Positions 1-8,515 of a stretch of 64,000 nucleotides of DNA are shown here, piece after piece (position 1 is the first letter of the stretch; each line of letters begins with the position of its first letter). The notes under the pieces were generated by a model. That model saw only the letters and a program-made list of their open reading frames with translations. It made no database searches and was not told where the DNA came from. A program made the translations under genes and the position numbers. This stretch comes from Bog-756 sp963745955. GTDB lineage: Bacteria; Actinomycetota; Acidimicrobiia; Acidimicrobiales; RAAP-2. The stretch covers positions 186,001-250,000 of the forward strand of contig CAVUZI010000007.1 of NCBI GenBank assembly GCA_963745955.1, in the 5' to 3' direction.

Positions 1-330
1 CAGGGGCCACACGATGAGCTCGAAGTCGGACTTCACGAAGGGGAACCCGAAGATGGTGTCGTACGGGTCGAGGTGCCCGTGGCCGATCAGGGTCCACGCC
101 TGGTTGTAGGTGGCGAAGTCCTCGCCCAGGAAGTTGCGGTGGTAGAGCACGCTCGAGAACGCGACCAAGCCGATCAGCCACAGGGCCAAGACGACGGCGC
201 CGCCGATCCGAAGGGCGCGCAGGAGCCGGTCCCGGTCGGGCCTTTCCGCCGCAGGGATGTCGGTGCCGGGCGACACCGTCGCACCGGTGGTGACGGGACC
301 GACCGCCCCGTCAGGATCCGCCGTCACCAC
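1..330 (-). CDS. DUF2079-like membrane protein, N-terminal part (runs off the left edge)
   Basis: Only about the first 110 residues are in the window. Reading leftwards from a GTG at 330 (a second GTG follows at once), the protein has a polar N-terminus, one clear membrane segment (about residues 35-57), then YHRNFLGEDFATYNQAWTLI and GHGHLDPYDTIFGFP. The pattern of a first membrane helix followed by an aromatic YNQAW-type lumenal stretch is that of DUF2079 polytopic membrane proteins, whose function is unknown but which resemble glycosyltransferase-like membrane enzymes. The family assignment is from memory of the motif; the rest of the gene is outside the window. Confidence 0.6.
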   Translation of the reverse strand, partial: MVTADPDGAVGPVTTGATVSPGTDIPAAERPDRDRLLRALRIGGAVVLALWLIGLVAFSSVLYHRNFLGEDFATYNQAWTLIGHGHLDPYDTIFGFPFVKSDFELIVWPL

Positions 331-368
331 CCGGGCAGTGTACCCGGGCGCGTTGCGGGATTCCCGGG

Positions 369-1532
369 TCAGGAGGGGGCACCGACGAGCACGGCGACCA
401 CCCCGACAGCCCCGGCTCCGATGAGGGCCGCCACCACGCCTCGCCGCAGGGCCAGGAGCCAGATGGCGGCCAGGGCGGTGACGCCGAGTTGCCACAGGTG
501 GGACATCTCCAGCCCGAGTGGGATCGAAGATCCCGCGATGGCGCCGACGACGGCTGATCCCGCTCCGAGGAAGAACGCCTGTATCCGACGATCGGAACGG
601 AGCCTGTCGAAGTGGCCCGCTCCGGCGATGACGAACGCGAACGACGGAGCGAACGCCACCGCGGCAGCCAGCACGCCTCCCCAGACCCCGCTGGCCGCGT
701 AGCCCACGACGGCCACCGTCTGGACCACCGGTCCGGGGGTGATCTGACCCAGGGCGACGGCGTTGAGGAACTGGGCCCCGCTCATCCAGTGGTAGGTGAC
801 CACGACGTCGTGCTGCATGAGCGGGATGATGACGAAGCCCCCACCGTAGGAGAGGGCCCCGACCTTGAAGGCCACCCAGCAGAGGGCGGCCACTCCCCCG
901 GTGACCACAGGGAGCACCGTCATGGGGAGAAGTGCCGGCGCCCCCGGTCCCCGGTTTGTCCGCGGGATCCGGATGACGATCTCGGTGACGCCGCAGACGA
1001 TGAGCACGAGGACGAGGAAAGGCCCGATGGTGGCGGCCGAGATCCCACCGGCCAGGAAGTAGGCGATCCAGCGGACCTTGGCGGCTCGTTCCGTCCCTGA
1101 CCGATTCCAGCTCGCCGGGAGCAGGCCGAAGGCGGCATTGAGGGCCACCACGGGCACGGCCGCACCGGCCCCGGCGGCCGCCCCGAGCACCCACAACGGC
1201 GGGTGGGCGGAGAGGAAGAGGGCCGAAAGGGCCAAGATGATGATCAGGCCGGGAAGGATGAAGGAGATCCCGCCGACGACGGCTCCGAGGCGGCCCCGCA
1301 GGCGCCAGGCACAGTAGATTCCCAGCTGGGTGGAAGCCGGTCCGGGGAGCAGGTTGGTGGCTGCGATGCCGTCCTCGAAATCGTCGGCGGTGAGCCATGC
1401 CCGGTCCTCGACGCACAGCTTGCGGAACAGGGCGATGTGGGCCGGTGGGCCACCGAACCCGATCAGGCCGATCCGGCCCCACTCACGGATGAGCGTGGTG
1501 ATCGGGACGCTTTCGTGGACGGACTCCGACAT
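369..1532 (-). CDS. chrA: Chromate transporter (ChrA/CHR family)
   Basis: A 387-residue hydrophobic protein with the two-halved CHR architecture. The N-terminal half carries IGFGGPPAHIALFRKLCVED and NLLPGPASTQLGIYCAW; the C-terminal half repeats the theme with GALSYGGGFVIIPLMQHDVV and ALGQITPGPVVQTVAVVGY. These FGGP/PGP signatures define the family, which exports chromate or related oxyanions, possibly sulfate-like, across the inner membrane. The ORF stays open to 1622, but the ATG at 1532 (MSESVHES) is preferred because a 17-bp tandem repeat lies just upstream and the extra 30 residues are not family-like. No chromate regulator is adjacent, so the physiological substrate is uncertain. Confidence 0.86.
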   Translation of the reverse strand: MSESVHESVPITTLIREWGRIGLIGFGGPPAHIALFRKLCVEDRAWLTADDFEDGIAATNLLPGPASTQLGIYCAWRLRGRLGAVVGGISFILPGLIIILALSALFLSAHPPLWVLGAAAGAGAAVPVVALNAAFGLLPASWNRSGTERAAKVRWIAYFLAGGISAATIGPFLVLVLIVCGVTEIVIRIPRTNRGPGAPALLPMTVLPVVTGGVAALCWVAFKVGALSYGGGFVIIPLMQHDVVVTYHWMSGAQFLNAVALGQITPGPVVQTVAVVGYAASGVWGGVLAAAVAFAPSFAFVIAGAGHFDRLRSDRRIQAFFLGAGSAVVGAIAGSSIPLGLEMSHLWQLGVTALAAIWLLALRRGVVAALIGAGAVGVVAVLVGAPS

Positions 1533-1540
1533 GTTCGGGC

Positions 1541-1574
1541 CGAATGGTACGGCAGAACGAATGGTACGGCAGAA
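1541..1574. repeat. 17-bp tandem repeat, 2 copies
   Basis: The unit cgaatggtacggcagaa occurs twice head to tail, immediately upstream of the preferred chrA start, so it lies in the 5' untranslated or promoter region of that gene. Confidence 0.85.
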
Positions 1575-1726
1575 CGAGGTGCCGGTGAGCGTCCGAGGGG
1601 TGTCCGCGTACTTGTCGGGCACCTGCCCGGCTGTGATCGGCTACACGAAGCTTCTCGAGGTGAACAGGACCCGCAAGGTGGCCGGGGCAACCAACTGCCG
1701 GCGTCCGGCAACGTCGAAGCCCCGGG

Positions 1727-2365
1727 TCAAGAGGTCCGGTCGGAGGGTGTCCGCCTGAGCGGAGCACCAGCCAGTCGTCCACTCGGGGCTGCCCGGCCGC
1801 ACATGGCCAGGGCCAGGTCTTCGGCTGTTCCTCGAAGGGCGAGACCGGAACCGTAGGTCCAGTCGAGGTTGCTGGCCTCGAGGAGCCGCCCATCGATGCC
1901 GATGCCGAAGTGCTCGTGAACACCTCCCTCGGTGAGGTCGTCGAGTATCACCCGGATGGCCTCATCAGGAGCCAGGCACGGTTCGCCGAGTGGCACGGTG
2001 ATGTCGAGGCCGTGGATCACCGCGTGGTTGAGGGCTCCGTGGAAGCCACCTCCCGGTGGCGTCCATCGATGCAGGACGTCGGAGCGCAGATCGGCAACGA
2101 GCTGTTCCGATGGCACCCCGGCATCCCTGCCGGCGATTTCGTTCGACAGCCGGGTGAAGTCATATCCACACTTCTCGAGCTCGCTCATGAATTTGTCGTC
2201 TGAATATCGAGCGGGCATGGTCATGTGGGCAACCACCTCGCGAACCCGCCAACCATCGCACAACGACTGGGTGTTCCATGCCGCATCAGGTGCAGCTGTG
2301 AGCAGTTCGGCCAGGGCCAGGAACTGAGCGGCCACCTTCGGTTGCAGTCCAGCATCATCGGTCAT
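1727..2365 (-). CDS. Mycothiol-dependent maleylpyruvate isomerase-like (DinB-fold) protein
   Basis: A 212-residue protein of the TIGR03083/MDMPI N-terminal type. It has the four-helix start with LCDGWRVREVVAHMTMPARY and the later GALNHAVIHGLDITVPLG, which supply the conserved histidines expected to bind a divalent metal. Members use mycothiol or have unknown thiol chemistry. The last 25 residues or so (after LALAMCGRAAPSGRLAG) look less conserved. It stands alone on the minus strand, followed by the MDR oxidoreductase across a gap. The exact substrate cannot be inferred. Confidence 0.72.
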   Translation of the reverse strand: MTDDAGLQPKVAAQFLALAELLTAAPDAAWNTQSLCDGWRVREVVAHMTMPARYSDDKFMSELEKCGYDFTRLSNEIAGRDAGVPSEQLVADLRSDVLHRWTPPGGGFHGALNHAVIHGLDITVPLGEPCLAPDEAIRVILDDLTEGGVHEHFGIGIDGRLLEASNLDWTYGSGLALRGTAEDLALAMCGRAAPSGRLAGAPLRRTPSDRTS

Positions 2366-2407
2366 TCGTCCACCCTCGGTCGAATACTTCGTCTCTCACT
2401 CCGGCCG

Positions 2408-3412
2408 TCACAGCCTCACCACCACCTTTCCGCGGTTGCCGCCGGTGAACAGGAGATTGAGGGCCGAAGGGGCGTTGTCGAGGCCCTCGACGACGTGCTC
2501 CATGTGTTTGAGCCTGCCCTCGAGGAGCCACGTCAGGAGGTCGGCCTGCGCCTCCGGCCATCTGTCCACGTAGTCGATGATGATGAAGCCCTCCATCCGC
2601 CCGCGCCGGATGATGAGGTTGATGTAGTTGGCGGGACCCGGCGGAAGCTTGCTCTCGTTGTAGTGCGAGATGGCGCCACAGAGCACCACCCGGCCCCTCA
2701 TGGCGATGTTGGCCAGGCAGGCGTCGAGGATCTCTCCGCCGACGTTGTCGAAGTAGAGGTCGATCCCGTCCGGGGCCTGCTCCCTCAGGCGAGTGGCGAC
2801 CGACTCGGATTTGTAGTCGATGGCCGAGTCGAAGCCGAGCTCGTCGACGACGAAGGCGCACTTGTCCTTCCCCCCGGCGATCCCGATCACCTTGGCGGCG
2901 CCCTTCGCCTTGGCGATCTGACCGACCGACGAGCCGGTGGCGCCGGCCGCCCCCGACACGACGACGACATCACCCGCCTGCATCTTGCCCACATCGAGGA
3001 GGCCGAAGTACGCCGTCATGCCGGTGGCCCCGAAGATGTTGATGGCCAGGAGAGGATCGACCCCGTCGGGGAGGGGCTGCAGGGGATTGTCCGGGCCGCC
3101 GACCGTGTAGTCCTGCCAGCCGGTCATCCCGAACACGAGCTGGCCGGGCCGGTAGTTCTCGTCGTTCGAGCTGACCACTTCGCCGATTCCGGCGCCGCGC
3201 ACCACCTGACCGAGGCCGATGGCCGGCAGGTAGCCCTCGGCGTCGTTCATCCAGGTACGGATGGTCGGGTCTATGGAGAGGTAACGCACCTGCACGAGGA
3301 ATTCGCCCGCGCCGGGCTCCGGTGCCGGGGCCGAGTCGAGGGTTACGACCGAGTCGTCGACCATCCCGGACGGCCGCTTGGCCAGAATCAACTTGCGGTT
3401 GGTGGCGGTCAC
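2408..3412 (-). CDS. NADP-dependent MDR oxidoreductase (CurA / leukotriene B4 dehydrogenase-like)
   Basis: A 334-residue medium-chain dehydrogenase/reductase without zinc-binding cysteines. It shows the family opening NRKLILAKRPSGMVDDS, YLSIDPTIRTWM, the substrate-domain FGATGMTAYFGLLDVGKMQ and the NADP-binding VVVSGAAGATGSSVGQIAKA. YFDNVGGEILDACL and the C-terminal RGRMEGFIIIDY also fit enone/double-bond reductases of the CurA, PTGR1 and YncB group. The GTG at 3412 is chosen because a gaggagg ribosome site precedes it; the frame upstream is open to 3481 but not family-like. It probably reduces alpha,beta-unsaturated carbonyl compounds; the natural substrate is unknown. Confidence 0.85.
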   Translation of the reverse strand: MTATNRKLILAKRPSGMVDDSVVTLDSAPAPEPGAGEFLVQVRYLSIDPTIRTWMNDAEGYLPAIGLGQVVRGAGIGEVVSSNDENYRPGQLVFGMTGWQDYTVGGPDNPLQPLPDGVDPLLAINIFGATGMTAYFGLLDVGKMQAGDVVVVSGAAGATGSSVGQIAKAKGAAKVIGIAGGKDKCAFVVDELGFDSAIDYKSESVATRLREQAPDGIDLYFDNVGGEILDACLANIAMRGRVVLCGAISHYNESKLPPGPANYINLIIRRGRMEGFIIIDYVDRWPEAQADLLTWLLEGRLKHMEHVVEGLDNAPSALNLLFTGGNRGKVVVRL

Positions 3413-3581
3413 GACCGGCCTCCTCTTCTCAGCTCGCCCAGCCCGCTCATCGAGCAGGCGGGCGAGACGCTCGGGTGCCACGGCGCTGCTCTTGGACTAT
3501 ACAGAGCCCCTCTCACTCCGGTGGGCGTCGCTCTACAATCGGGAGAAGGATTCGCAGTCGGCCGGCAACGGAGAGGCGCCC

Positions 3582-4367
3582 ATGCGGGACCCGGGGGAAG
3601 GTACCGTCAGCGACCAGAACAGCCGCCCCGACGTCGACATGCACCTTCATGAGACCTCGCGCTCTCCACAGAGCAACATGAGGCCAGTGGTCGGCGGCGA
3701 ACCGGTCGGTCGATCCGAACCGATCCCGGTCGGGCTCGATCCGTCGGATGCCCCGGATCGGCTCAGAGCGCTGGCTCCCATCGCCATCTTCGATGTTGCC
3801 GGGCCGCTGGCTGTCTACTACGGGGCCCGGTCGGTGGGAGCGTCGACCGTCCTGGCCCTTGTGCTGAGTGGCGTGCTGCCCTTCCTGCGCGTGGGGCTCA
3901 CGGTCGTCCGGTACCGTCGGATCGATGCCATCGGCGTCCTCGTCCTCTCCGGTATCGCACTCGGTACGATCGTCGGCCTGGCCAGTGGCAGCGCCCGTCT
4001 GTACCTGCTGGACGGGATCGTACCCACCGTGGCCGTCGGCATCGTCTGCCTTGTCTCGCTGCTGTCGGAGAAGCCGATGATGTACCGGCTTGCCCTCGAA
4101 ACCATGGGAGAGGACACGCCGAGGGGGCACGCCTTTGCCGAGATGTGGAGCTATTCGGAATTCCGGCACATCTTCAAGGTCATCACGGTGGTGTGGGGAC
4201 TTGTGTTCCTCGGTGAGTCGGCCCTCCAGGCGATCCTTGTCGAGACGGCCTCGATCAACACCGCGAAGCTGACATCCAATGTCCTACCCGTCGTCGTTTT
4301 CGTCCTCACCTTCGTCTGGACCCGGGCCTACGGCAGGCACGTGCAGCGCCGGAACGAACGTTCCTGA
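3582..4367 (+). CDS. VC0807-like integral membrane protein
   Basis: A 261-residue protein with a polar N-terminal stretch of about 65 residues and then five or six membrane helices. APIAIFDVAGPLAVYYGAR, GVLPFLRVGLTVVRYRRID and SEKPMMYRLALETMG match the VC0807 family layout, whose function is unknown. The start ATG at 3582 is preceded by ggagagg. It is divergent from the MDR gene, so the roughly 170 bp between 3412 and 3582 should hold both promoters. Confidence 0.6.
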   Translation: MRDPGEGTVSDQNSRPDVDMHLHETSRSPQSNMRPVVGGEPVGRSEPIPVGLDPSDAPDRLRALAPIAIFDVAGPLAVYYGARSVGASTVLALVLSGVLPFLRVGLTVVRYRRIDAIGVLVLSGIALGTIVGLASGSARLYLLDGIVPTVAVGIVCLVSLLSEKPMMYRLALETMGEDTPRGHAFAEMWSYSEFRHIFKVITVVWGLVFLGESALQAILVETASINTAKLTSNVLPVVVFVLTFVWTRAYGRHVQRRNERS

Positions 4368-4467
4368 GGCGCCACGGCCCGTCGTGGGCGGGGTGACCGT
4401 GACCGTGTCACCACACATCGGGCGGTCGCCACAGCCGGGACGCCGCAGCCGGGCCGTGAGTGCTGTT

Positions 4468-4520
4468 CTATCTGTGTCTACCTGTCGCCTATCTGTGTCT
4501 ATCTGTCGCCTATCTGTCGC
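4468..4520. repeat. 21-bp tandem repeat, 2.5 copies
   Basis: Two units beginning ctatctgtgtcta(c/t)ctgtcgc are followed by a partial unit ctatctgtcgc. The repeat sits between the convergent membrane-protein and PRC-barrel genes. It has no dyad symmetry, so it is not a terminator. Confidence 0.85.
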
Positions 4521-4547
4521 CGGGCGAGAGCGCCAGAGGCGCCTCGA

Positions 4548-4952
4548 TCACCGCCGAGCGAGGCGGCGTCCGCTCTCCGTGTCGATGGGCGTGTAGTTCA
4601 TCTCGAAGTGGTGATAGAGCGTGGACTCGTCGGCCTGGGACAGCTCCTCGCCGTGCATCTCGATGTCGGGTGCGGTCCGGACCCGCTCCTTGGTCACCTG
4701 GACCCGAAGATCGTCAGGCCCGATCTGAACGCCTCCCAGAGGTACGAACGTCAGGTGGCGGCCGATGAAGCCCTCTTTGACGGTGGCGAACTGAGGCTCG
4801 TCAGTTTCGACATCGACGTAGACATCCTGCAGCTTGCCGATCTTCTCGCCGTTGCTGTCGATCAGGATCTTGCCGTGCCACTCGGACACGTTCCATCTGG
4901 CCTGATCTGCACCGTCTTGTTGTTCACCCTGGTCGTAAATGTTCTCAGTCAT
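4548..4952 (-). CDS. PRC-barrel domain protein
   Basis: A 134-residue soluble protein. NVSEWHGKILIDSNGEKIGK and LQDVYVDVETDEPQFATVKE are the first strands of a PRC-barrel, followed by RHLTFVPLGGVQIGPDDLRV, the usual 'set value' segment. The tail SQADESTLYHHFEMNYTP resembles stress-associated PRC proteins of actinobacteria. ATG 4952 is chosen because gggag lies at the right distance; the frame is open further upstream (to 5120) but reads through an unrelated basic stretch. No enzymatic role is implied; PRC barrels commonly bind RNA or protein partners. Confidence 0.82.
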   Translation of the reverse strand: MTENIYDQGEQQDGADQARWNVSEWHGKILIDSNGEKIGKLQDVYVDVETDEPQFATVKEGFIGRHLTFVPLGGVQIGPDDLRVQVTKERVRTAPDIEMHGEELSQADESTLYHHFEMNYTPIDTESGRRLARR

Positions 4953-5116
4953 CCCAATCTCCCGGTCTGGTCTCGAGATTGCCGGCGCCACCTCCCAGCA
5001 CGCCTGGCGAAGGGGCACCGGCAAGCGAATGCGGCAGCTCCAGTCCGATTCTCTACCAGGACCATCTCCGTCGGTAGAGGCCTTCGACCCTTCCGGATTC
5101 CCCGCGACCGGGGTGC

Positions 5117-5749
5117 TCAAACACCACGGGTGATCGACCCGGGATCCGTGGCCACTACGGTGGAACCGCTGAGTCCGTCGAGCAAAGGCTCCGCCTCCTG
5201 CGCTCCGGACCCGGCACCCTGGCCCCCTTCGGGGGGCGAGGGGCCGGGGGCGTCGACCCCGGCCCCACGACCGGGCGGCGGCTTTCCACTACCGGAGCTC
5301 CACGAGGCCAACAGACGGTGGCAGACGGCGGCGGCGGTGTCCTGGACGGTGGCCCGCAACCAGGCGGCGTAGTCCACCTGGGTGGACTCGGCGGAGGTAG
5401 CCCGACCTGTCACCAGGAGCGACTCGTGAAGCACCTTCTCCCCGCTGGCCACATCGTTGTCCTCGATCAGGTGGTGGATTCGGGTGACCTCCAACTCCGC
5501 ATCGATGGCTCTCCCCCGCCAGGTCTCGAGCTCCCGCTCCTCCCGGTACAGCTCAATGGCTGCCATCTCCAGGTTCACGGCCATCACCGCTATCCGTTGC
5601 AGCAAGGCATCGTCGGAGACATCGACATCGACCAGGCGGGCGAGCCGCTGCACCTCGTCGAGGAGCACGATCACCTCCGCAGTGGTCGCCGCCTCCGGAT
5701 ACCGGCGCAACTGGGCGGTGTCGATCAGGTCGATCGCGGTCGCCGTCAC
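5117..5749 (-). CDS. Hypothetical helical protein
   Basis: A 210-residue protein of no recognised family. The first 145 residues are predicted to be strongly helical and charged (for example VIVLLDEVQRLARLVDVDVS and AAIELYREERELETWRGRAI). The last 60 residues are Gly/Pro-rich and look disordered. The start is a GTG that overlaps the TGA of the upstream gene (GTGA), so the two genes are translationally coupled and probably act together. Confidence 0.55.
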   Translation of the reverse strand: MTATAIDLIDTAQLRRYPEAATTAEVIVLLDEVQRLARLVDVDVSDDALLQRIAVMAVNLEMAAIELYREERELETWRGRAIDAELEVTRIHHLIEDNDVASGEKVLHESLLVTGRATSAESTQVDYAAWLRATVQDTAAAVCHRLLASWSSGSGKPPPGRGAGVDAPGPSPPEGGQGAGSGAQEAEPLLDGLSGSTVVATDPGSITRGV

Positions 5750-6069
5750 GGCTTGCCCGACTCACGCAAGAATACTTCTCCTCGGGATCCGAAATGGAGG
5801 AACCAGACCCGGAAGTCCTCCTCGCAGAAGACCGGACACTCCGGGCCGCCGGTCCAGCGGCCCTCCCGGATCTCTATGCACCGCGTGTGGAAACCGGCCG
5901 GCATGGGTCGGCGTAGCAGTAACTTGGCTCGTTCAACGGCGAGGCCCGGGGTGCTGGAAATTGCAACCGCGCTGCCGACAGTATCGGGTTGATGCAGGTC
6001 GTCGAGGATCTCTACCAGCATGTACTCCAAAGTGCCCACATTCGGGCGCGTCGGCATATCAAGACTCAT
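5746..6069 (-). CDS. Hypothetical protein, coupled to the next gene
   Basis: A 107-residue protein beginning MSLDMPTRPNVGTLEYMLVE, with ATG 6069 preceded by aaagga. It has a cluster of cysteines and aromatics near the C-terminus (HTRCIEIREGRWTGGPECPV then CEEDFRVWFLHFGSRGEVFL), which could be a small metal or redox site. The stop overlaps the start of the following helical protein gene. No family was recognised. Confidence 0.55.
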   Translation of the reverse strand: MSLDMPTRPNVGTLEYMLVEILDDLHQPDTVGSAVAISSTPGLAVERAKLLLRRPMPAGFHTRCIEIREGRWTGGPECPVFCEEDFRVWFLHFGSRGEVFLRESGKP

Positions 6070-6466
6070 CGAATGATTCCTTTCGGTCGGTCCGGTGACG
6101 GGCGATGATGCGTCGACACCGGGCAAGAGTGTCGGGGATGCCCCTCTGGAGTGCTCACAGGGGACAAGGGGGACGAGATGGCCGGAATGGGCTCGCTGTC
6201 GAACACTTCCGGGCCGCCTGGCTGTCGACCGAACGGTGTGAGATCCATAGATCTTTCAGACGCGAAAAGGACCGGCAACCCGTTTTGTGAGTCGGCCGGC
6301 ACCGTCCGAAATTGCCATGTGGCCAGGGTCTCCCGGCCCTGGCTTTCGGCTGCTCGGTCGGCTTTTGGCGGCCCGTCGGCCTTGATCGGCCATCGCGCTG
6401 TGGCCCGGCCACGCGATCCGGTCTCCGGGGCCACCGGCAACCATCGACGGGCGGGAGACTGCTGGT
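6070..6466. other. Intergenic stretch without a convincing gene
   Basis: About 400 bp between the divergent hypothetical pair (minus) and the HIT-like gene (plus). Open frames on both strands are composed of Arg/Pro/Ser-rich shadow sequence. It should contain the promoters for both sides; no clear operator, riboswitch or RNA gene was seen. Confidence 0.5.
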
Positions 6467-6916
6467 GTGCCGGACTGCGTGGCGTGTGAGCTCTCACGAG
6501 GTGAGCGTGATCTCCCCGGTGGTCTCATCCATCGGACCGACTTCTGGCTCGTCGAGCACTGCATCGGGCCCCTCGGCGTCGGAGCATTGATTGTGAAGCC
6601 GGAGCGCCATGTCACCTCGGTAGGGGAACTCGGCGAGGACGAGGCGGCGGAACTCGGTCCCCTGCTCAGGCGAGCCTCCACCGTTGCCGGCCAGCTGGCG
6701 GTCGCCGATCAGGTCTACAACTGCCTCTGGTCGCATGCCGGAGGCAGTCCTGTCCATATTCACTTCGTCGTCCAGCCCGTCACAAAGGCTCAGATGGCGG
6801 CCTTCGGTGCCCACGGCCCGCAGTTGCAGGCAGCCATGTTCTCGGCCGGCGAGCTCCCCGGCCGGAGCGAGATCGAGGCGGCCGCCGACCGGGCAAGACT
6901 CTTGTTCGCCGCTTGA
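6467..6916 (+). CDS. HIT-like (histidine triad fold) protein with a CxxC pair
   Basis: A 149-residue protein starting at a GTG with gggag upstream. It opens with PDCVACELSRGE (CxxC, as in zinc-bearing HIT proteins), then DFWLVEHCIGPLGVGALIVK and PERHVTSVGELGEDE, the usual alpha/beta meander of HIT hydrolases. The catalytic segment is GSPVHIHFVVQPV. In a canonical HIT motif H-x-H-x-H the first histidine would be where proline stands here, so only two of the three are present. It may be a nucleotide-binding protein with altered catalysis. Function beyond the fold is uncertain. Confidence 0.65.
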   Translation: MPDCVACELSRGERDLPGGLIHRTDFWLVEHCIGPLGVGALIVKPERHVTSVGELGEDEAAELGPLLRRASTVAGQLAVADQVYNCLWSHAGGSPVHIHFVVQPVTKAQMAAFGAHGPQLQAAMFSAGELPGRSEIEAAADRARLLFAA

Positions 6917-6929
6917 CCCACGACCCTTT

Positions 6930-6955
6930 CCCGGGGCCCGGGGCCTGGGCCCGGG
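6930..6955. terminator. GC hairpin between convergent genes (possible bidirectional terminator)
   Basis: The arm cccggggccc pairs with gggcccggg across a short loop, in the gap between the HIT-like gene and the acetyltransferase gene, which converge. No T-run follows on either strand, so termination is only suggested by position. Confidence 0.35.
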
Positions 6956-7013
6956 AACTGGTGCTGCCCTGCTCGAGACATCCGGCGGGTGGACACCCGA
7001 GCGCCGGCTCGGA

Positions 7014-7562
7014 CTACGTGGCCGAGCGCGGTTCCAGATGCCTGATGACAGTGGCCGGCACACCCCCGACAAGGGTCGCCGGAGGGACGTCACGGGTCAC
7101 CACTGCCCCGGCTGCGACGACGGAATCAACTCCGATGGTCACACCGGGCAGGACAGTGGCGGCAGATCCGATCCGCACATTTGTCTCGACCTTGATCGGC
7201 TCCACGGTGATGTACGACCGTCGTTTGTCCGGCTCGACGGGATGACCGGCCGTGACCAGGTTGACCTTGTTCGCGATCATGACCTCGTCCGCGATCTCGA
7301 TGGGTCCGTGACCGGTGAACATGCACTCGTGACCGATGAAGACGGCCCGACCAATGGCGATGTTCAGCCCGTAGTCCGCGTAGAAGGGAGGGATGAGGTG
7401 GAACGAGTCGCCAACGGGCTTGCCGATCAGCTCCTCGAAGACTTCTCGGATCGACTCCGTCTCCTCCATGCAGTACCGGCTGAGCTGGGAGGAAAGCCGG
7501 GTTGCCACCTTGATCCGCTCGAGAATGGCGCGGAACTCCGGCGATCTGACTCCGATCCACAC
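7014..7562 (-). CDS. Maltose/galactoside O-acetyltransferase-like hexapeptide transferase
   Basis: A 182-residue protein of the LacA/Maa/NodL group. A helical N-terminus (ILERIKVATRLSSQLSRYCM) is followed by PPFYADYGLNIAIGRAVFIG, the acetyl-acceptor region, and then a left-handed beta-helix of hexapeptide repeats: IEIADEVMIANKVNLVTAGH, IGSAATVLPGVTIGVDSVVA and AGAVVTRDVPPATLVGGVPA. The catalytic His is in VTAGHPVEP. The enzyme transfers acetyl from acetyl-CoA to a sugar or similar hydroxyl; the acceptor cannot be told. The start is taken as the GTG at 7562. Confidence 0.82.
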   Translation of the reverse strand: MWIGVRSPEFRAILERIKVATRLSSQLSRYCMEETESIREVFEELIGKPVGDSFHLIPPFYADYGLNIAIGRAVFIGHECMFTGHGPIEIADEVMIANKVNLVTAGHPVEPDKRRSYITVEPIKVETNVRIGSAATVLPGVTIGVDSVVAAGAVVTRDVPPATLVGGVPATVIRHLEPRSAT

Positions 7563-7755
7563 TGACGTTCGTCCATTCGGTTCCTCAAGTCCCGTGTGCC
7601 GAGGTTGCCCGGCGAGGCTAGATCGTCGCCATGTGCGGCGGTTGGATGCCGACAGACGCCAACCCGGAGCCGGTGGGCGCCATGACCCCGCTCATCCGGC
7701 ACGCCGCCGACGTGCGTCGTATCATCAGTCCAACGGGGGCGGAACCGGAGGAATC

Positions 7756-8076
7756 ATGCCGAAGTATCTGCTGGAAGTGAACTACACCCTCGATGGCATC
7801 CGGGGCATCAAATCCAAAGGCGGGTCAGCCCGCGTGGCGGCGGCCAAGGGTCTGATCGAAGGATTGGGCGGAAAGATGGAGTGCTTCTACTTCGCACTGG
7901 GAACCACCGATGTCTACGCCATCGCCGACCTCCCCGACAACGCCTCCGCGGCGGCTGCCGCGCTGACGGTATCCTCCGGCGGTGGCGCAACGGTGCGGAC
8001 CGTGGTTCTCCTCACCGCATCCGAAACCGACGAGGCCGTGGCCAAGGAGGCCGCATACCGCCCACCGGGGACGTAG
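7756..8076 (+). CDS. GYD domain protein
   Basis: A 106-residue protein with MPKYLLEVNYTLDGIRGIKS, GGSARVAAAKGLIEGLGGKM and FALGTTDVYAIADLPDNASA. This is the ferredoxin-like alpha/beta barrel of GYD proteins, in which 'G(T/Y)D' follows a strand. ATG 7756 has an ideal ggagga site, so the longer open frame upstream (to 7393) is not used. Role unknown; these are small stand-alone proteins often found near stress genes. Confidence 0.85.
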   Translation: MPKYLLEVNYTLDGIRGIKSKGGSARVAAAKGLIEGLGGKMECFYFALGTTDVYAIADLPDNASAAAAALTVSSGGGATVRTVVLLTASETDEAVAKEAAYRPPGT

Positions 8077-8093
8077 CCGCCCCGGCTCGAGGT

Positions 8094-8399
8094 TCAAGAC
8101 AGCGGGTACTGAGGGCAGGTGGCACGGCGGGGCCCAGCCCACGACAGGTACTCCTGCCATTCGGGTTGGGTGAGGTTGCGGCCGGCGAGACCACAGGCGG
8201 CGATCCGTAGGTCCGACGCACTGAGATTCCATATCTCGCCGCCCCCGGCGGGAGCCTCGGCGTAGACTGTGCTGTCGCCGGGTCCGAAGACCGTCGCCGA
8301 GATGGGCGGACTGGGTATCCACGACCCGATCGCCTGCCGGGCACCCAGGTCGACCAATCGCCAACCTTGCAGGCTGTTGGGCCACTGCCTCATTGCCAT
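8094..8399 (-). pseudogene. C-terminal remnant of an nSTAND/WD40 regulator
   Basis: The translated tail contains ACGLAGRNLTQPEWQEYLSW followed by GPRRATCPQYPLS. This closely follows the characteristic end (ACRLAGRNLT-x-EW-x-x-Y-L ... TCP) of large actinobacterial BTAD/nSTAND NTPases with C-terminal WD40 repeats. The preceding 60 residues (VFGPGDSTVYAEAPAGGGEI then WNLSASDLRIA) are the last WD blade. Nothing upstream continues the protein, and the divergent hydrolase gene starts within 120 bp, so this is a truncated leftover. Confidence 0.65.
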
Positions 8400-8515
8400 C
8401 GGGAGCGCGGGTCTCCTACTACAAAGAAGTCTCTCCGCTACAAACAAAGTCTTGTCGTTGCGCCGACTCGACCTGAAAGGATGGCCTGAACCCCCGACCC
8501 GAGGAGGATGTGGAG

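Noticed and set aside
2225..3652. 475-residue plus-strand frame opposite the MDR oxidoreductase
   Set aside because: The MDR protein on the minus strand matches its family throughout.
4548..5372. 254-residue plus-strand frame (4608-5372) opposite the PRC-barrel gene
   Set aside because: The PRC-barrel protein on the minus strand has a proper ribosome site and domain sequence; the plus frame is a shadow.
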